DNA of 64,000 nucleotides from Promicromonospora sp. AC04. GTDB taxonomy: Bacteria > Actinomycetota > Actinomycetes > Actinomycetales > Cellulomonadaceae. The DNA lies in NCBI RefSeq assembly GCF_003058225.1, contig NZ_QBUG01000001.1:1-64000 (forward strand), in the 5' to 3' direction. Every line of letters starts with the position of its first letter. The first letter of the stretch is position 1. Positions 30,895 to 37,745 of this stretch are shown in pieces. Position numbers and translations under genes: made by a program. The notes beneath the pieces are model-generated. The model worked only from the letters and a program-made list of their open reading frames with translations. It was not told where the DNA came from and did not search any database.

Positions 30895-31106
30895 CCGGGG
30901 TCGAGGTCGGTCTCTTGCTGGGTCAGCCGGGGTTGAGGTCGGCCGGTTGGTCGACTGCGCTCGCTGAGATCGGCCCCATGCTGGACCGCGCTCGTTGAGT
31001 TCGGCCCCTTGCTTCGCCACGCCCGTTGAGATCGGTCCCATGCTGGACTGCGCTCGCTGAGATCGGTCCCTTGCTGGACTGCGCTCGCTGAGATCGGTCC
31101 CTTGCC
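30895..31106 (+). repeat. tandem array of a degenerate 31-bp repeat
   Basis: The core GAGATCGGTCCC (variants GAGGTCGG, GAGTTCGGCC) recurs at 30903, 30935, 30966, 30997, 31028, 31059 and 31090, that is, every 31 bp with one 32-bp step. The last copies are nearly identical: CTGCGCTCGCTGAGATCGG followed by TCCCTTGCTGGA. Copies become more degenerate toward the qor stop. There are no spacers, so it is not a CRISPR array. The last copy runs directly into the long palindrome. Confidence 0.85.
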
Positions 31107-31157
31107 TTGAGATCGGTCCATCGATGGACCGATCTCAAGGCAAGGGACCGATCTCAG
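31088..31157. repeat. perfect 70-bp palindrome without loop
   Basis: Two 35-bp arms meet at 31122/31123. The outer part is CTGAGATCGGTCCCTTGCC (the 31-bp repeat core) and the inner part is TTGAGATCGGTCCATC, followed by their exact complement. The inner core GATCGGTCCA-TCGA-TGGACCGATC recurs at 31240-31257 and 63698-63723 with other central tetramers. Confidence 0.95.
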
Positions 31158-31239
31158 AGCCGGCCTCAGGGCATGCGACCGATCTCGATACAAACGACCG
31201 ATCTGGAGGCACACGGGCGGCGTCGGACGCGCCATCGAT

Positions 31240-31257
31240 CGGTCCAACGTTGGACCG
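31240..31257 (+). promoter_or_regulatory. 18-bp palindrome, possible LacI-type operator of the GH43 gene
   Basis: CGGTCCAACGTTGGACCG is perfectly symmetric with a central CG, as in LacI-family operators. It lies 37 bp upstream of the predicted -35 of the GH43 gene. It shares CGGTCCA-N4-TGGACCG with the long palindrome, so it could be either a regulator site or another copy of the repeat. Confidence 0.5.
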
Positions 31258-31293
31258 GAACGCGGGTCAGCGCCACAACCTTGGAGCGCACCC

Positions 31294-31322
31294 TTTACAG
31301 AGAGTGGCGTGGTCGCGACAAT
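31294..31322 (+). promoter_or_regulatory. promoter of the GH43 gene
   Basis: TTTACA (31294-31299), a 17-bp spacer and GACAAT (31317-31322) lie 36 bp before the GTG start, leaving room for the GGAGG ribosome binding site. Confidence 0.6.
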
Positions 31323-31358
31323 TCACCCGTCGAGTTTTCCCTCGCCCGGAGGTTCAAC

Positions 31359-32780
31359 GTGGTACTTCCTCGCTTCTCCCGTGCTCTCCTTGTCGGCGCG
31401 GCCATCACCGCCCTGGCACTCGGGGCCCTCACTACCAGCTCCGCCGCTGCCGCACCCGCCGACGACGCCGACGACGCAGGCACCCCGCCGTCGTCCGACA
31501 ACGTCGCCACCCACAGCGGCGAGATCTCCACCCAGGCGACCGTTCGCCCGAGCCTCGTGCTCGACCGCAACTTCCCCGACCCGGACGTCACCAAGTTCGG
31601 GAACACCTACTACGCGTACGCGACGAACGAGGGCAAGAACCTGCCGTGGGCCACGGCGCCCGACCCGGACGGGCCGTGGACCTACCAGTCAACGGACGCC
31701 CTGCCGAGCCTCGGGGCGTGGGCCAAGACGGGGCGCACCTGGGCACCCGACGTCTCGCAGCGGTCCGACGGCCGCTACCTGCTCTACTACACGGCCTGGC
31801 ACACGGCGTCCGGGCGGCAGTGCATCGGCGCCGCCCTGTCGGACTCCCCCGGCGGCCCGTTCGCCCCGGTCGGGAGCGAACCGCTCGTGTGCCCGCTGGC
31901 GGCGGGCGGCGCCATCGACGCGTCCAGCTTCGTCGACACCGACGGCGCCCGTTACCTGGTCTGGAAGAACGACGGCAACGCCATCGGCGCCACCACCTGG
32001 ATCCACGTGCAGCGCGTGGCCGCGGACGGCGTGACCTTCCAGGGCGGAGCTACACAGGTATTGCGCAACGACCGCGCCGACGAGGCGGGCATCATCGAGG
32101 CGCCCGTCATCACCAAGGTCGGCAGCCAGTATGTGCTGTTCTACTCGGCCGGCCCGTACTCGACCAACCAATACGGCACGAACTACGCGGTGTCGAGCTC
32201 GATCACCGGGCCCTACACCAAGGCGTTCCGCTTCCTCATGACCACCGAGTCGCTCGACGGCGCGGTGGCCGGCCCCGGCGGCGCCGACGTCCTGCGCGAC
32301 GGCGGGGGCGACAAGCTCGTCTTCCACGGCCACCGGGACGCTGGCGGCCGCGGCATGTACGTCGCCGACCTCGGCTGGGCCAACGGTTACCCCGTGGTGC
32401 GCGGCAGCCGCGTCCGCTACGAGGCCGAGCGCGGCACCCTGAACAACTGCTCGGTCCGCGAGAACGCGGCCGGCGCATCGGACGGCAAGGTCGCCGCGTA
32501 CATCGACCACGCAGACAGCTGGGTCGACGTCCGCTCGATCTACGTGCCCACGTCCGGCAGCTACTCGCTGCACGTCGGCTACGCCAACGGGTCGGTCGAG
32601 ACGGCGACGCACACGGTAACGGTGAACGGAGCGGCGGCCGGGTCCATCAGCTATCCCGTGACCGGCTGGGACAACTGGCGGCAGTCGACGCGGGACGTCA
32701 CCCTGCAGGCGGGCTGGAACACTATCCGGCTGGCCAAGGGGACGGCGTTCGCGGAGCTCGACTACATCGAGGTCGCCTAG
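31359..32780 (+). CDS. secreted GH43-like glycoside hydrolase with C-terminal CBM
   Basis: A probable exported arabinofuranosidase, xylosidase or arabinanase acting on plant cell-wall polysaccharide. From the GTG at 31359 (GGAGG, 7 bp) the protein has 473 aa. The signal peptide (1-32, cut near AAAA-PADD) is followed by an Asp/Thr-rich linker. The five-bladed propeller (about 65-350) has candidate catalytic acids Asp74 (FPDPDV), Asp187 (AIDASSFVD) and Glu247 (IIEAPVI). A CBM35/CBM6-like beta-sandwich follows (about 360-473, RYEAERGTLNNCSVREN ... LDYIEVA). The exact substrate cannot be read. It is probably regulated by a sugar-responsive repressor. Confidence 0.87.
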   Translation: MVLPRFSRALLVGAAITALALGALTTSSAAAAPADDADDAGTPPSSDNVATHSGEISTQATVRPSLVLDRNFPDPDVTKFGNTYYAYATNEGKNLPWATAPDPDGPWTYQSTDALPSLGAWAKTGRTWAPDVSQRSDGRYLLYYTAWHTASGRQCIGAALSDSPGGPFAPVGSEPLVCPLAAGGAIDASSFVDTDGARYLVWKNDGNAIGATTWIHVQRVAADGVTFQGGATQVLRNDRADEAGIIEAPVITKVGSQYVLFYSAGPYSTNQYGTNYAVSSSITGPYTKAFRFLMTTESLDGAVAGPGGADVLRDGGGDKLVFHGHRDAGGRGMYVADLGWANGYPVVRGSRVRYEAERGTLNNCSVRENAAGASDGKVAAYIDHADSWVDVRSIYVPTSGSYSLHVGYANGSVETATHTVTVNGAAAGSISYPVTGWDNWRQSTRDVTLQAGWNTIRLAKGTAFAELDYIEVA

Positions 32781-32806
32781 CCGCCGGGCGGCGGTCCCCG
32801 GCGGAC

Positions 32807-32870
32807 GCCGCAGCCCAACGATCGCGCCCAGAGCAGCCACCTGCTCCGGGCGCAGTCGCTGGGCCGCGGC
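32807..32870 (+). terminator. GH43 terminator / family II hairpin
   Basis: Two 30-nt arms (GCCGCAGCCCAACG... and its partner ending GGGCCGCGGC) pair with 5 mismatches across the loop CCAC. It begins 26 bp after the GH43 stop. CGATNGNGCCCAGA, CCACCTG and TCGCTGGGCCG are shared with the argH hairpin at 14421-14481. Confidence 0.7.
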
Positions 32871-32904
32871 GCGGATCGGCACCCCGGACGGCCCTCGCGT
32901 GATA

Positions 32905-32922
32905 TATCTTGACATCAAGATA
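32905..32922 (+). promoter_or_regulatory. MarR-type operator at the tam promoter
   Basis: TATCTTGA-CA-TCAAGATA is an 8-bp inverted repeat 20 bp upstream of the tam start. MarR/PecS-like regulators such as TamR are known to control actinobacterial tam through dyads of this kind. No marR gene is adjacent here, so the regulator must be elsewhere. Confidence 0.65.
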
Positions 32923-32942
32923 CTCGACGACGAGGAGCGGCG

Positions 32943-33701
32943 ATGGCGGACTGGAACCCTGGTGCGTACCTGCAGTACACGGACGAGCGGTCCCGTCCGT
33001 TCACGGAGCTGGTCGCCCGGGTACCCGGGTCACCGGCCACGATCGTCGACCTGGGGTGCGGACCCGGGCACCTCACCGCCGTGCTCCGCGCGCGCTGGCC
33101 CGAGGCCCGGGTGACCGGGGTGGACGCCTCCCCCGCCATGATCGAGAAGGCACGCGCCGCCGACCCGGACACCGAGTACGTGCTGGCCGACCTCGGCACC
33201 TACGACCGCACCGCCGACCTCGTCATCAGCAACGCCGCCCTCCAGTGGGTGCCCGCGCACCGCGTGCTCCTCACCACGCTCGCCGACCGGGCCGCGCAGA
33301 CGTTCGCCTTCCAGGTCCCGGGCAACCACGACGCGCCCAGTCACCTCCTCCTGCGGGAGGTCGCCGCCCGGGAGCCGTACGCCGACGTCGTCGGGCCGGT
33401 CGAGCGACGCGCCACCGCCGACCCCGCCGAGTACTTCGACCTCCTTGCCCGGCCGGGCTGGACGGTGGACACCTGGGAGACCACCTACACGCACCTGCTG
33501 CAGGGGCCGGACCCCGTGTTGCGCTGGATCTCGGCAACTGGCGCCCAGCCCACGCTCCAGGCGCTGGAGGCCAAGGACCCCGCGCTGCGCGCCCGGTTCG
33601 AGGCGGAGTTCGGTGCGGCGCTGCGCGAGGCTTACCCCGAGCACGCCCACGGCACGCCGCTGGCCTTCCGCCGGGTGTTCGCGGTGGCCACCCGGGCCTG
33701 A
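32943..33701 (+). CDS. tam: trans-aconitate 2-methyltransferase
   Basis: Methylates trans-aconitate, a spontaneous product that inhibits aconitase, with S-adenosylmethionine. The 252 aa match the family. It begins with the typical MADWNPGAYLQYTDERSRPF, motif I is IVDLGCGPGHLTAVLRARWP (about 33-52), then VTGVDASPAMIEKA and LVISNAALQWVP. The C-terminal GTPLAFRRVFAVA is also usual. GAGGAG lies 7 bp before the ATG. A dyad operator covers the promoter. Confidence 0.93.
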   Translation: MADWNPGAYLQYTDERSRPFTELVARVPGSPATIVDLGCGPGHLTAVLRARWPEARVTGVDASPAMIEKARAADPDTEYVLADLGTYDRTADLVISNAALQWVPAHRVLLTTLADRAAQTFAFQVPGNHDAPSHLLLREVAAREPYADVVGPVERRATADPAEYFDLLARPGWTVDTWETTYTHLLQGPDPVLRWISATGAQPTLQALEAKDPALRARFEAEFGAALREAYPEHAHGTPLAFRRVFAVATRA

Positions 33702-33770
33702 GCAGGGGCCGACGCCGCCGTGCACCAGCAGGCGCTGGTGTGCGGGCCGGCCGCCGCTCGGGCCGGCCGC

Positions 33771-34526
33771 TCAGACCGTGGGTGGCGTCGGCCAGGTCGG
33801 GCAGGTCAGGCCCTGCTCGAAGAAGCGGTACTCGTGCACCGACGAGATCTCGAACGCGCGCAGCATGCGCGCCCGTTCCTCCGGGGAGACCCAGCGCGCG
33901 GCGGCGTCGGCCAGGAGCCGTGCCTGCCGGGTCGACTCCTGGAAGCCCTCGTCGCCGTACGTGCCGATCCACGCGGCGTACGGGTGGCCGGCCAGGCCAC
34001 CGGGGTGCCGTCCGGCCAGGTCCACGAGCACGCTCCCGACGTGCGCATACAGCCAGAAGCAGGGCAGCAGCGCCGCGACCGTCTCCGCGTACGTACCCGA
34101 CGCCGCCGCATGCAGGTGACCGGTGTACGCCGCGGTCACGGGTGAGGGCTCGACGGCCGCGACCTCGTCCGCGCCGAGGCCCGCGTGCGTGCCCAGCCAG
34201 TCCCGGTGCAGCGCCGTCTCCACCTCCAGCGCCTCGACGGACGAGCGGGCGAGAAAGCCCTGCGCGGCGGCGTCGGGCGCGAGCTGGGCCGCCCGCGCCA
34301 GGACCCGCGAGTACTCGCGCAGGTAGGCGGCGTCCTGGCTGAGATAGAACGCGAAGGACCCGGCGGGCAGCGAGCCGGCCGCGAGCGCCCGGACGAACGG
34401 CATGCGGTCCACCGCGTCGCGCCAGCCCGCTATGCGTTCCCAGGCTTCCTCAGTGAAGGGGCGGACGGCGGCGCCGTCGGCCGGCACGGCGGGGGTAGAG
34501 GTAGAAACGGAGACAGCAGAAGTCAT
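33771..34526 (-). CDS. tenA: thiaminase II / aminopyrimidine aminohydrolase
   Basis: Salvages thiamine pyrimidine (HMP) by hydrolysing aminopyrimidine breakdown products, feeding thiamine synthesis. The 251 aa include a 20-residue Ser/Thr/Ala leader, then PFTEEAWERIAGWRDAVDRMPFVRALAAGSLP and FYLSQDAAYLREYSR. The catalytic-type LLPCFWLYAHVG cysteine and EYRFFEQGL near the end are also present. ATG 34526 has GAAGGG 9 bp upstream, which is the 3' end of the TPP riboswitch; an ATG 9 bp earlier is too close. The gene appears monocistronic and converges with tam. Confidence 0.93.
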   Translation of the reverse strand: MTSAVSVSTSTPAVPADGAAVRPFTEEAWERIAGWRDAVDRMPFVRALAAGSLPAGSFAFYLSQDAAYLREYSRVLARAAQLAPDAAAQGFLARSSVEALEVETALHRDWLGTHAGLGADEVAAVEPSPVTAAYTGHLHAAASGTYAETVAALLPCFWLYAHVGSVLVDLAGRHPGGLAGHPYAAWIGTYGDEGFQESTRQARLLADAAARWVSPEERARMLRAFEISSVHEYRFFEQGLTCPTWPTPPTV

Positions 34527-34530
34527 TGTG

Positions 34531-34605
34531 GACATCCCTTCGCCAGCATGATCTGGATCAGGTTCGACGGGTGTGGTCTCAGCCCCGGGCGGGGCACCCC
34601 GTGTC
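34531..34605 (-). promoter_or_regulatory. TPP (THI-box) riboswitch
   Basis: On the minus strand, GGGGTGCC ... GGCTGAGA ... ACCC ... GAACCTGATCCAGATCATGCTGGCGAAGGGA is the canonical thiamine-pyrophosphate aptamer; CTGAGA and CCTGATC are the pyrimidine- and pyrophosphate-binding cores. Its last helix includes the GAAGGG ribosome binding site of tenA, so TPP should block translation start. Confidence 0.95.
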
Positions 34606-34616
34606 ACGTGCCGCAG

Positions 34617-34645
34617 AGAGTACCGGAACCGTCCGGCAGCGAAAA
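34617..34645 (-). promoter_or_regulatory. promoter for the riboswitch-tenA transcript
   Basis: TTTTCG (34640-34645), 17 bp and TACTCT (34617-34622) place the start point near 34610, just before the aptamer. Confidence 0.5.
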
Positions 34646-34663
34646 GCACTGGCATGCCGGTCG

Positions 34664-34669
34664 TACGCT
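34664..34669 (+). promoter_or_regulatory. -10 element of the F420-type oxidoreductase gene
   Basis: TACGCT lies 6 bp before ATG 34676 and no Shine-Dalgarno is present, consistent with a leaderless transcript divergent from tenA. Confidence 0.5.
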
Positions 34670-34675
34670 GCTGGC

Positions 34676-35455
34676 ATGACAGAGCGACCGATTCGAGTCG
34701 GTGTCCAGATCCAGCCCGAGCACTCCGACTACTCCGGTATCCGTGACGCGGTTCTCCGCGCCGAGGACGCCGGTGTCGACGTCATCTTCAACTGGGACCA
34801 CTTCTACCCGCTTCACGGCGACCCGGAGGGCAAGCACTTCGAGGCCTGGACCATGCTGGGCGCATGGGCCGAGCAGACCGAGCGTGTCGAGATCGGCGCG
34901 CTGGTGACGGGTATCGGCTACCGCAACCCCGACCTGCTGGCCGACATGGCGCGGACCGTCGATCACATCTCCGGCGGGCGGCTCATCCTGGGCCTGGGCG
35001 CCGGCTGGTTCGAGAAGGACTACGACCGGTTCGGCTATGAGTTCGGCACGGCGGGGTCGCGCATCGCGAGCCTGGCCGAGGCCATGCCGCGCATCAAGGC
35101 CCGGCTGGCGGCCGGCAACCCGGCGCCCACGCGCGAGATTCCGATCCTGATCGGTGGTGGCGGCGTCCGGAAGACGCTGCGGATCGTGGCCGAGCACGCG
35201 GACATCTGGCACTCGTTCGGCGACCTGCCGACCCTCACCAGCAAGTCCGCGATCCTCGACGAGCACGGCGCCGCCGTCGGCCGGGACACCGCGGCGCTCG
35301 TGGAGCGGTCGGTGGAGGCCGAGGGCTCGCCCGCGGTGGACGGCGAGGCACTCGTCGCCGCGGGTGCCACGCTGTTCACGCTGGGTGTGGACGGCCCGGA
35401 CTACGACCTGACCAGGGTCAAGGAGTGGGTCGCCTGGCGCGACGCCCGCGGCTGA
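34676..35455 (+). CDS. LLM-class F420-dependent oxidoreductase
   Basis: A 259-aa luciferase-like TIM-barrel oxidoreductase, probably using F420. RVGVQIQPEHSDYSGIRDAVLRAEDAGVDVIFNWDHFYP is the start of the F420-type fold. VTGIGYRNPDLLADMARTVDHISGGRLILGLGAGWFEKDY is the signature block, and IPILIGGGGVRKTLRIVAEHAD the phosphate-binding part. The substrate is unknown. There is no operon partner; tenA is divergent. It ends at a bidirectional terminator. Confidence 0.87.
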   Translation: MTERPIRVGVQIQPEHSDYSGIRDAVLRAEDAGVDVIFNWDHFYPLHGDPEGKHFEAWTMLGAWAEQTERVEIGALVTGIGYRNPDLLADMARTVDHISGGRLILGLGAGWFEKDYDRFGYEFGTAGSRIASLAEAMPRIKARLAAGNPAPTREIPILIGGGGVRKTLRIVAEHADIWHSFGDLPTLTSKSAILDEHGAAVGRDTAALVERSVEAEGSPAVDGEALVAAGATLFTLGVDGPDYDLTRVKEWVAWRDARG

Positions 35456-35468
35456 GCCGCAGCGCGCT

Positions 35469-35502
35469 GGACGTACGGGTCACTCGAGCAACCCGTACGT
35501 CC
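35469..35502. terminator. bidirectional terminator
   Basis: GGACGTACGGGT and ACCCGTACGTCC form a perfect 12-bp stem with a 10-nt loop between the convergent oxidoreductase and secreted-protein genes. Confidence 0.75.
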
Positions 35503-35513
35503 GACACGTGGGG

Positions 35514-36734
35514 TCAGAACGACGAGGCGTCCGCCGCGTAAACCCACCGGTAGCCAGGGTGCTCGCCGAGCGACCAGAGGTAGTCGCGGGTGGGGTCGTA
35601 GGACAGGTCCTCCGACCCCACGGTCAGCGCGTTGCCGTGCCGCACCATGGCGCCGGACGGCGCGGCGAACGTGTGCAGGTCGCCGTCGGCATTCGGGTCG
35701 GAGAAGTTGGTGCCGTCGCTCTGCGAGTAGAAGAACTCGCCGTTGATCGCCGTCGAGCCCTGCACGCTCTCCAGGTCGATCCGGTAGGCCTCGGTCGCCT
35801 TGATGATGCCGTCCGAGGCCGGCTTGAGGTACCGGTTGGTGTAGTCGATCGGGACGCGGATCGTCCTGACCTGGGCGCCGTTCGCGATGTCCGTGGCGGT
35901 GCGGTACTCGCTGACGACCACCGAGTCGGGTGTGCTCGTGCGGTCGAGCGAGACCGACGAGTGCTGCAACTGCGCGTAGCCGCCCGCCGTCGAGTCGGTG
36001 AACTTCGCCGTCTGCGGCAGCACGTACTTGTAGTCGAAGGCGTGGTAGGAGCCGTCGGACTGGCGCCCGATGGCGGACGAGCTGCCCGTCGAGACCTGCC
36101 ACAGGTGGTCCAGGTCGAACACGCGGAAGCCACCGCCCGTGTCCGCCACGTACAGCAGGTTTCCGTACCACATGATGCCGCCGGCGTGGACGTTGATCGG
36201 CTTGTACGACGGCGCGCTCGTGGTGCCGCTCGGCTCGACCAGCAGGATGTGCCGGTACGGCGGTGCCGACGCGCTCGCCGACAGGTTCGACACGCTGATG
36301 CGGACGCCCTTGTCGATGCCGTCGTCGGCGTGGTCGTACCAGCTCACCAGGTTGATGCGCTTGCCGTCGTAGGTCCCGGCCTCGTACGCGTCGGAGCTGG
36401 TCGTGATGCCCTGCGGGTACCAGTCGCTCGTGCCCTGGTCGCCAGCGTTCCAGCAGTAGTACGCGGTGCGGTTCGTGACCGACGGTGCGCTGTCGCAGCT
36501 CGGGGTGCGGTTGGCGTCGTCGGCCACCGTTCCCATGGAGACGTTCGGGAGCGCCGCGTCGAGTGCGCCGACCAGGGACGACGACGTCTGGGACAGCGTG
36601 TAGCGGAAGTTGCTCGCGGTGAGGGTCGTGGCGGCGGCCGCCGGTGGCGCGGTCGCAGCCACGAACAGTGCGCCCGCGACGAGGGCACCTGCGAGTGAGC
36701 TCGCGGCAGCAAGGGCGGAGCGACGGTGGCGCAT
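35514..36734 (-). CDS. secreted protein of unknown function, propeller-like
   Basis: From the ATG at 36734 (GGAG, 9 bp) the protein has 406 aa with a clear signal peptide (1-34, cut at AAAA-TTLT). The mature part is rich in Ser, Thr, Asp and Tyr. Repeated segments of the type GGIMWYGNLLYVADTGGGFRVFDLDHLW and YDPTRDYLWSLGEHPGYRWVY look like propeller blades. It has no membrane anchor or recognised catalytic motif. Similar extracellular proteins are common in Streptomyces and relatives. An additional upstream in-frame ATG (36773) gives an extension without signal-like features and is rejected. Confidence 0.75.
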   Translation of the reverse strand: MRHRRSALAAASSLAGALVAGALFVAATAPPAAAATTLTASNFRYTLSQTSSSLVGALDAALPNVSMGTVADDANRTPSCDSAPSVTNRTAYYCWNAGDQGTSDWYPQGITTSSDAYEAGTYDGKRINLVSWYDHADDGIDKGVRISVSNLSASASAPPYRHILLVEPSGTTSAPSYKPINVHAGGIMWYGNLLYVADTGGGFRVFDLDHLWQVSTGSSSAIGRQSDGSYHAFDYKYVLPQTAKFTDSTAGGYAQLQHSSVSLDRTSTPDSVVVSEYRTATDIANGAQVRTIRVPIDYTNRYLKPASDGIIKATEAYRIDLESVQGSTAINGEFFYSQSDGTNFSDPNADGDLHTFAAPSGAMVRHGNALTVGSEDLSYDPTRDYLWSLGEHPGYRWVYAADASSF

Positions 36735-36872
36735 GGTGGTCTCCTGGTCATGAGGGGACATGTGTATGCCCACCGTAGAGGGTGAAACCCCTCAAACCAG
36801 TACAACCGAGTGAACGCTGTGCATCCGTCACCCCGCCACGGGCCCTGCGGGGCCGACCAGCGAAGCCGCTGG

Positions 36873-37745
36873 TCAGCGCTTGGTGAAGGCCCTCGCCTGC
36901 GGGTCGTTGCTGCCCGCGGGGAGCACCCGCAGCCGGCGGGCCGTCGCCGCGACGCCCTGCTCCGCGGCGTCGGCCGCCAGCGCCTTCAGCGACTCGGGCG
37001 TGTCGTCCGTGACGCGCAGGAACCAGCCCGAGCACGCGTCGAGCTCGCCGGTCGCTATCGCGTTCACGACGTCGGTCACCCGCTCGACAGGGGTCCACTC
37101 CGTGCGGCCCTCGTGCAGCGTCATGCCCGTCGACATGTCGGTCCGCACGACCCCTGGCGCCAGCTCGAAGACGCGGATCCCGTGCCGGAAGCCGTCGTTG
37201 TGCAGGTTGGCGCCCATCCGCACCAGGGCGGTCTTGCTCGCGTTGTACGCCGAGCTGCCGCCCGGCATCTCGTGCGAGCTCGCACCCGAGGCCAGGTCGA
37301 CGATCCGGCCACCGCCGCGCGCGATCATGCCCGGCACCGCGTAGCGGCTGAACAGGAACGGCGCGCGCACGTTGGTCTCGAACACCGACCACCACTCGTC
37401 GGGGTCGGCCTCCCACAGGGGGTGCTCCGACTCGATGGCGCCCGCGTTGTTGACCAGCAGGTCGATCGACCCCAGCGCATCCTCCGCCTGCCCGACGGCG
37501 GCAAGCACCGCCGCCGGGTCGGACACGTCCGCGGTGAGCACCACCGCTGTCCCACCGGCCGCGCGGATCTCCGCGGCGACGGCTTCGAGCCGCGCCGCGT
37601 CCCGCGCGAGCAGGGCAACGTCCAGCCCTGCTCGCGCGAGACCCAACGCGATCTCCCGGCCGATACCGCGAGAGGCACCCGTGACGAGCGCGGTGCGTGC
37701 CGGCGGGGTCTCGACGGGCTCGGCCGCCGAAGACGTGTCAGCCAC
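36873..37745 (-). CDS. short-chain dehydrogenase/reductase
   Basis: A 290-aa NAD(P)-dependent oxidoreductase of the SDR family. TALVTGASRGIGREIALGLA is the cofactor loop (about residues 18-37) and LLVNNAGAIES the NNAG motif. The catalytic triad is Ser in ASGASSHEMPGGSS, Tyr and Lys in SAYNASKTAL, followed by PGVVRTDMS. The substrate is unknown. The GTG start overlaps the pheT end by 8 bp. The C-terminal 45 residues beyond the SDR core are not typical. Confidence 0.85.
   Translation of the reverse strand: MADTSSAAEPVETPPARTALVTGASRGIGREIALGLARAGLDVALLARDAARLEAVAAEIRAAGGTAVVLTADVSDPAAVLAAVGQAEDALGSIDLLVNNAGAIESEHPLWEADPDEWWSVFETNVRAPFLFSRYAVPGMIARGGGRIVDLASGASSHEMPGGSSAYNASKTALVRMGANLHNDGFRHGIRVFELAPGVVRTDMSTGMTLHEGRTEWTPVERVTDVVNAIATGELDACSGWFLRVTDDTPESLKALAADAAEQGVAATARRLRVLPAGSNDPQARAFTKR

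Noticed and set aside
30895-31106. CRISPR array
   Set aside because: The 31-bp units abut directly with no unique spacers and diverge gradually, and no cas genes are near.
33702-33770. Bidirectional terminator between tam and tenA
   Set aside because: GGGCCGGCCG occurs twice as a direct repeat with partial self-complementarity. The stem is ambiguous, so I did not annotate it.
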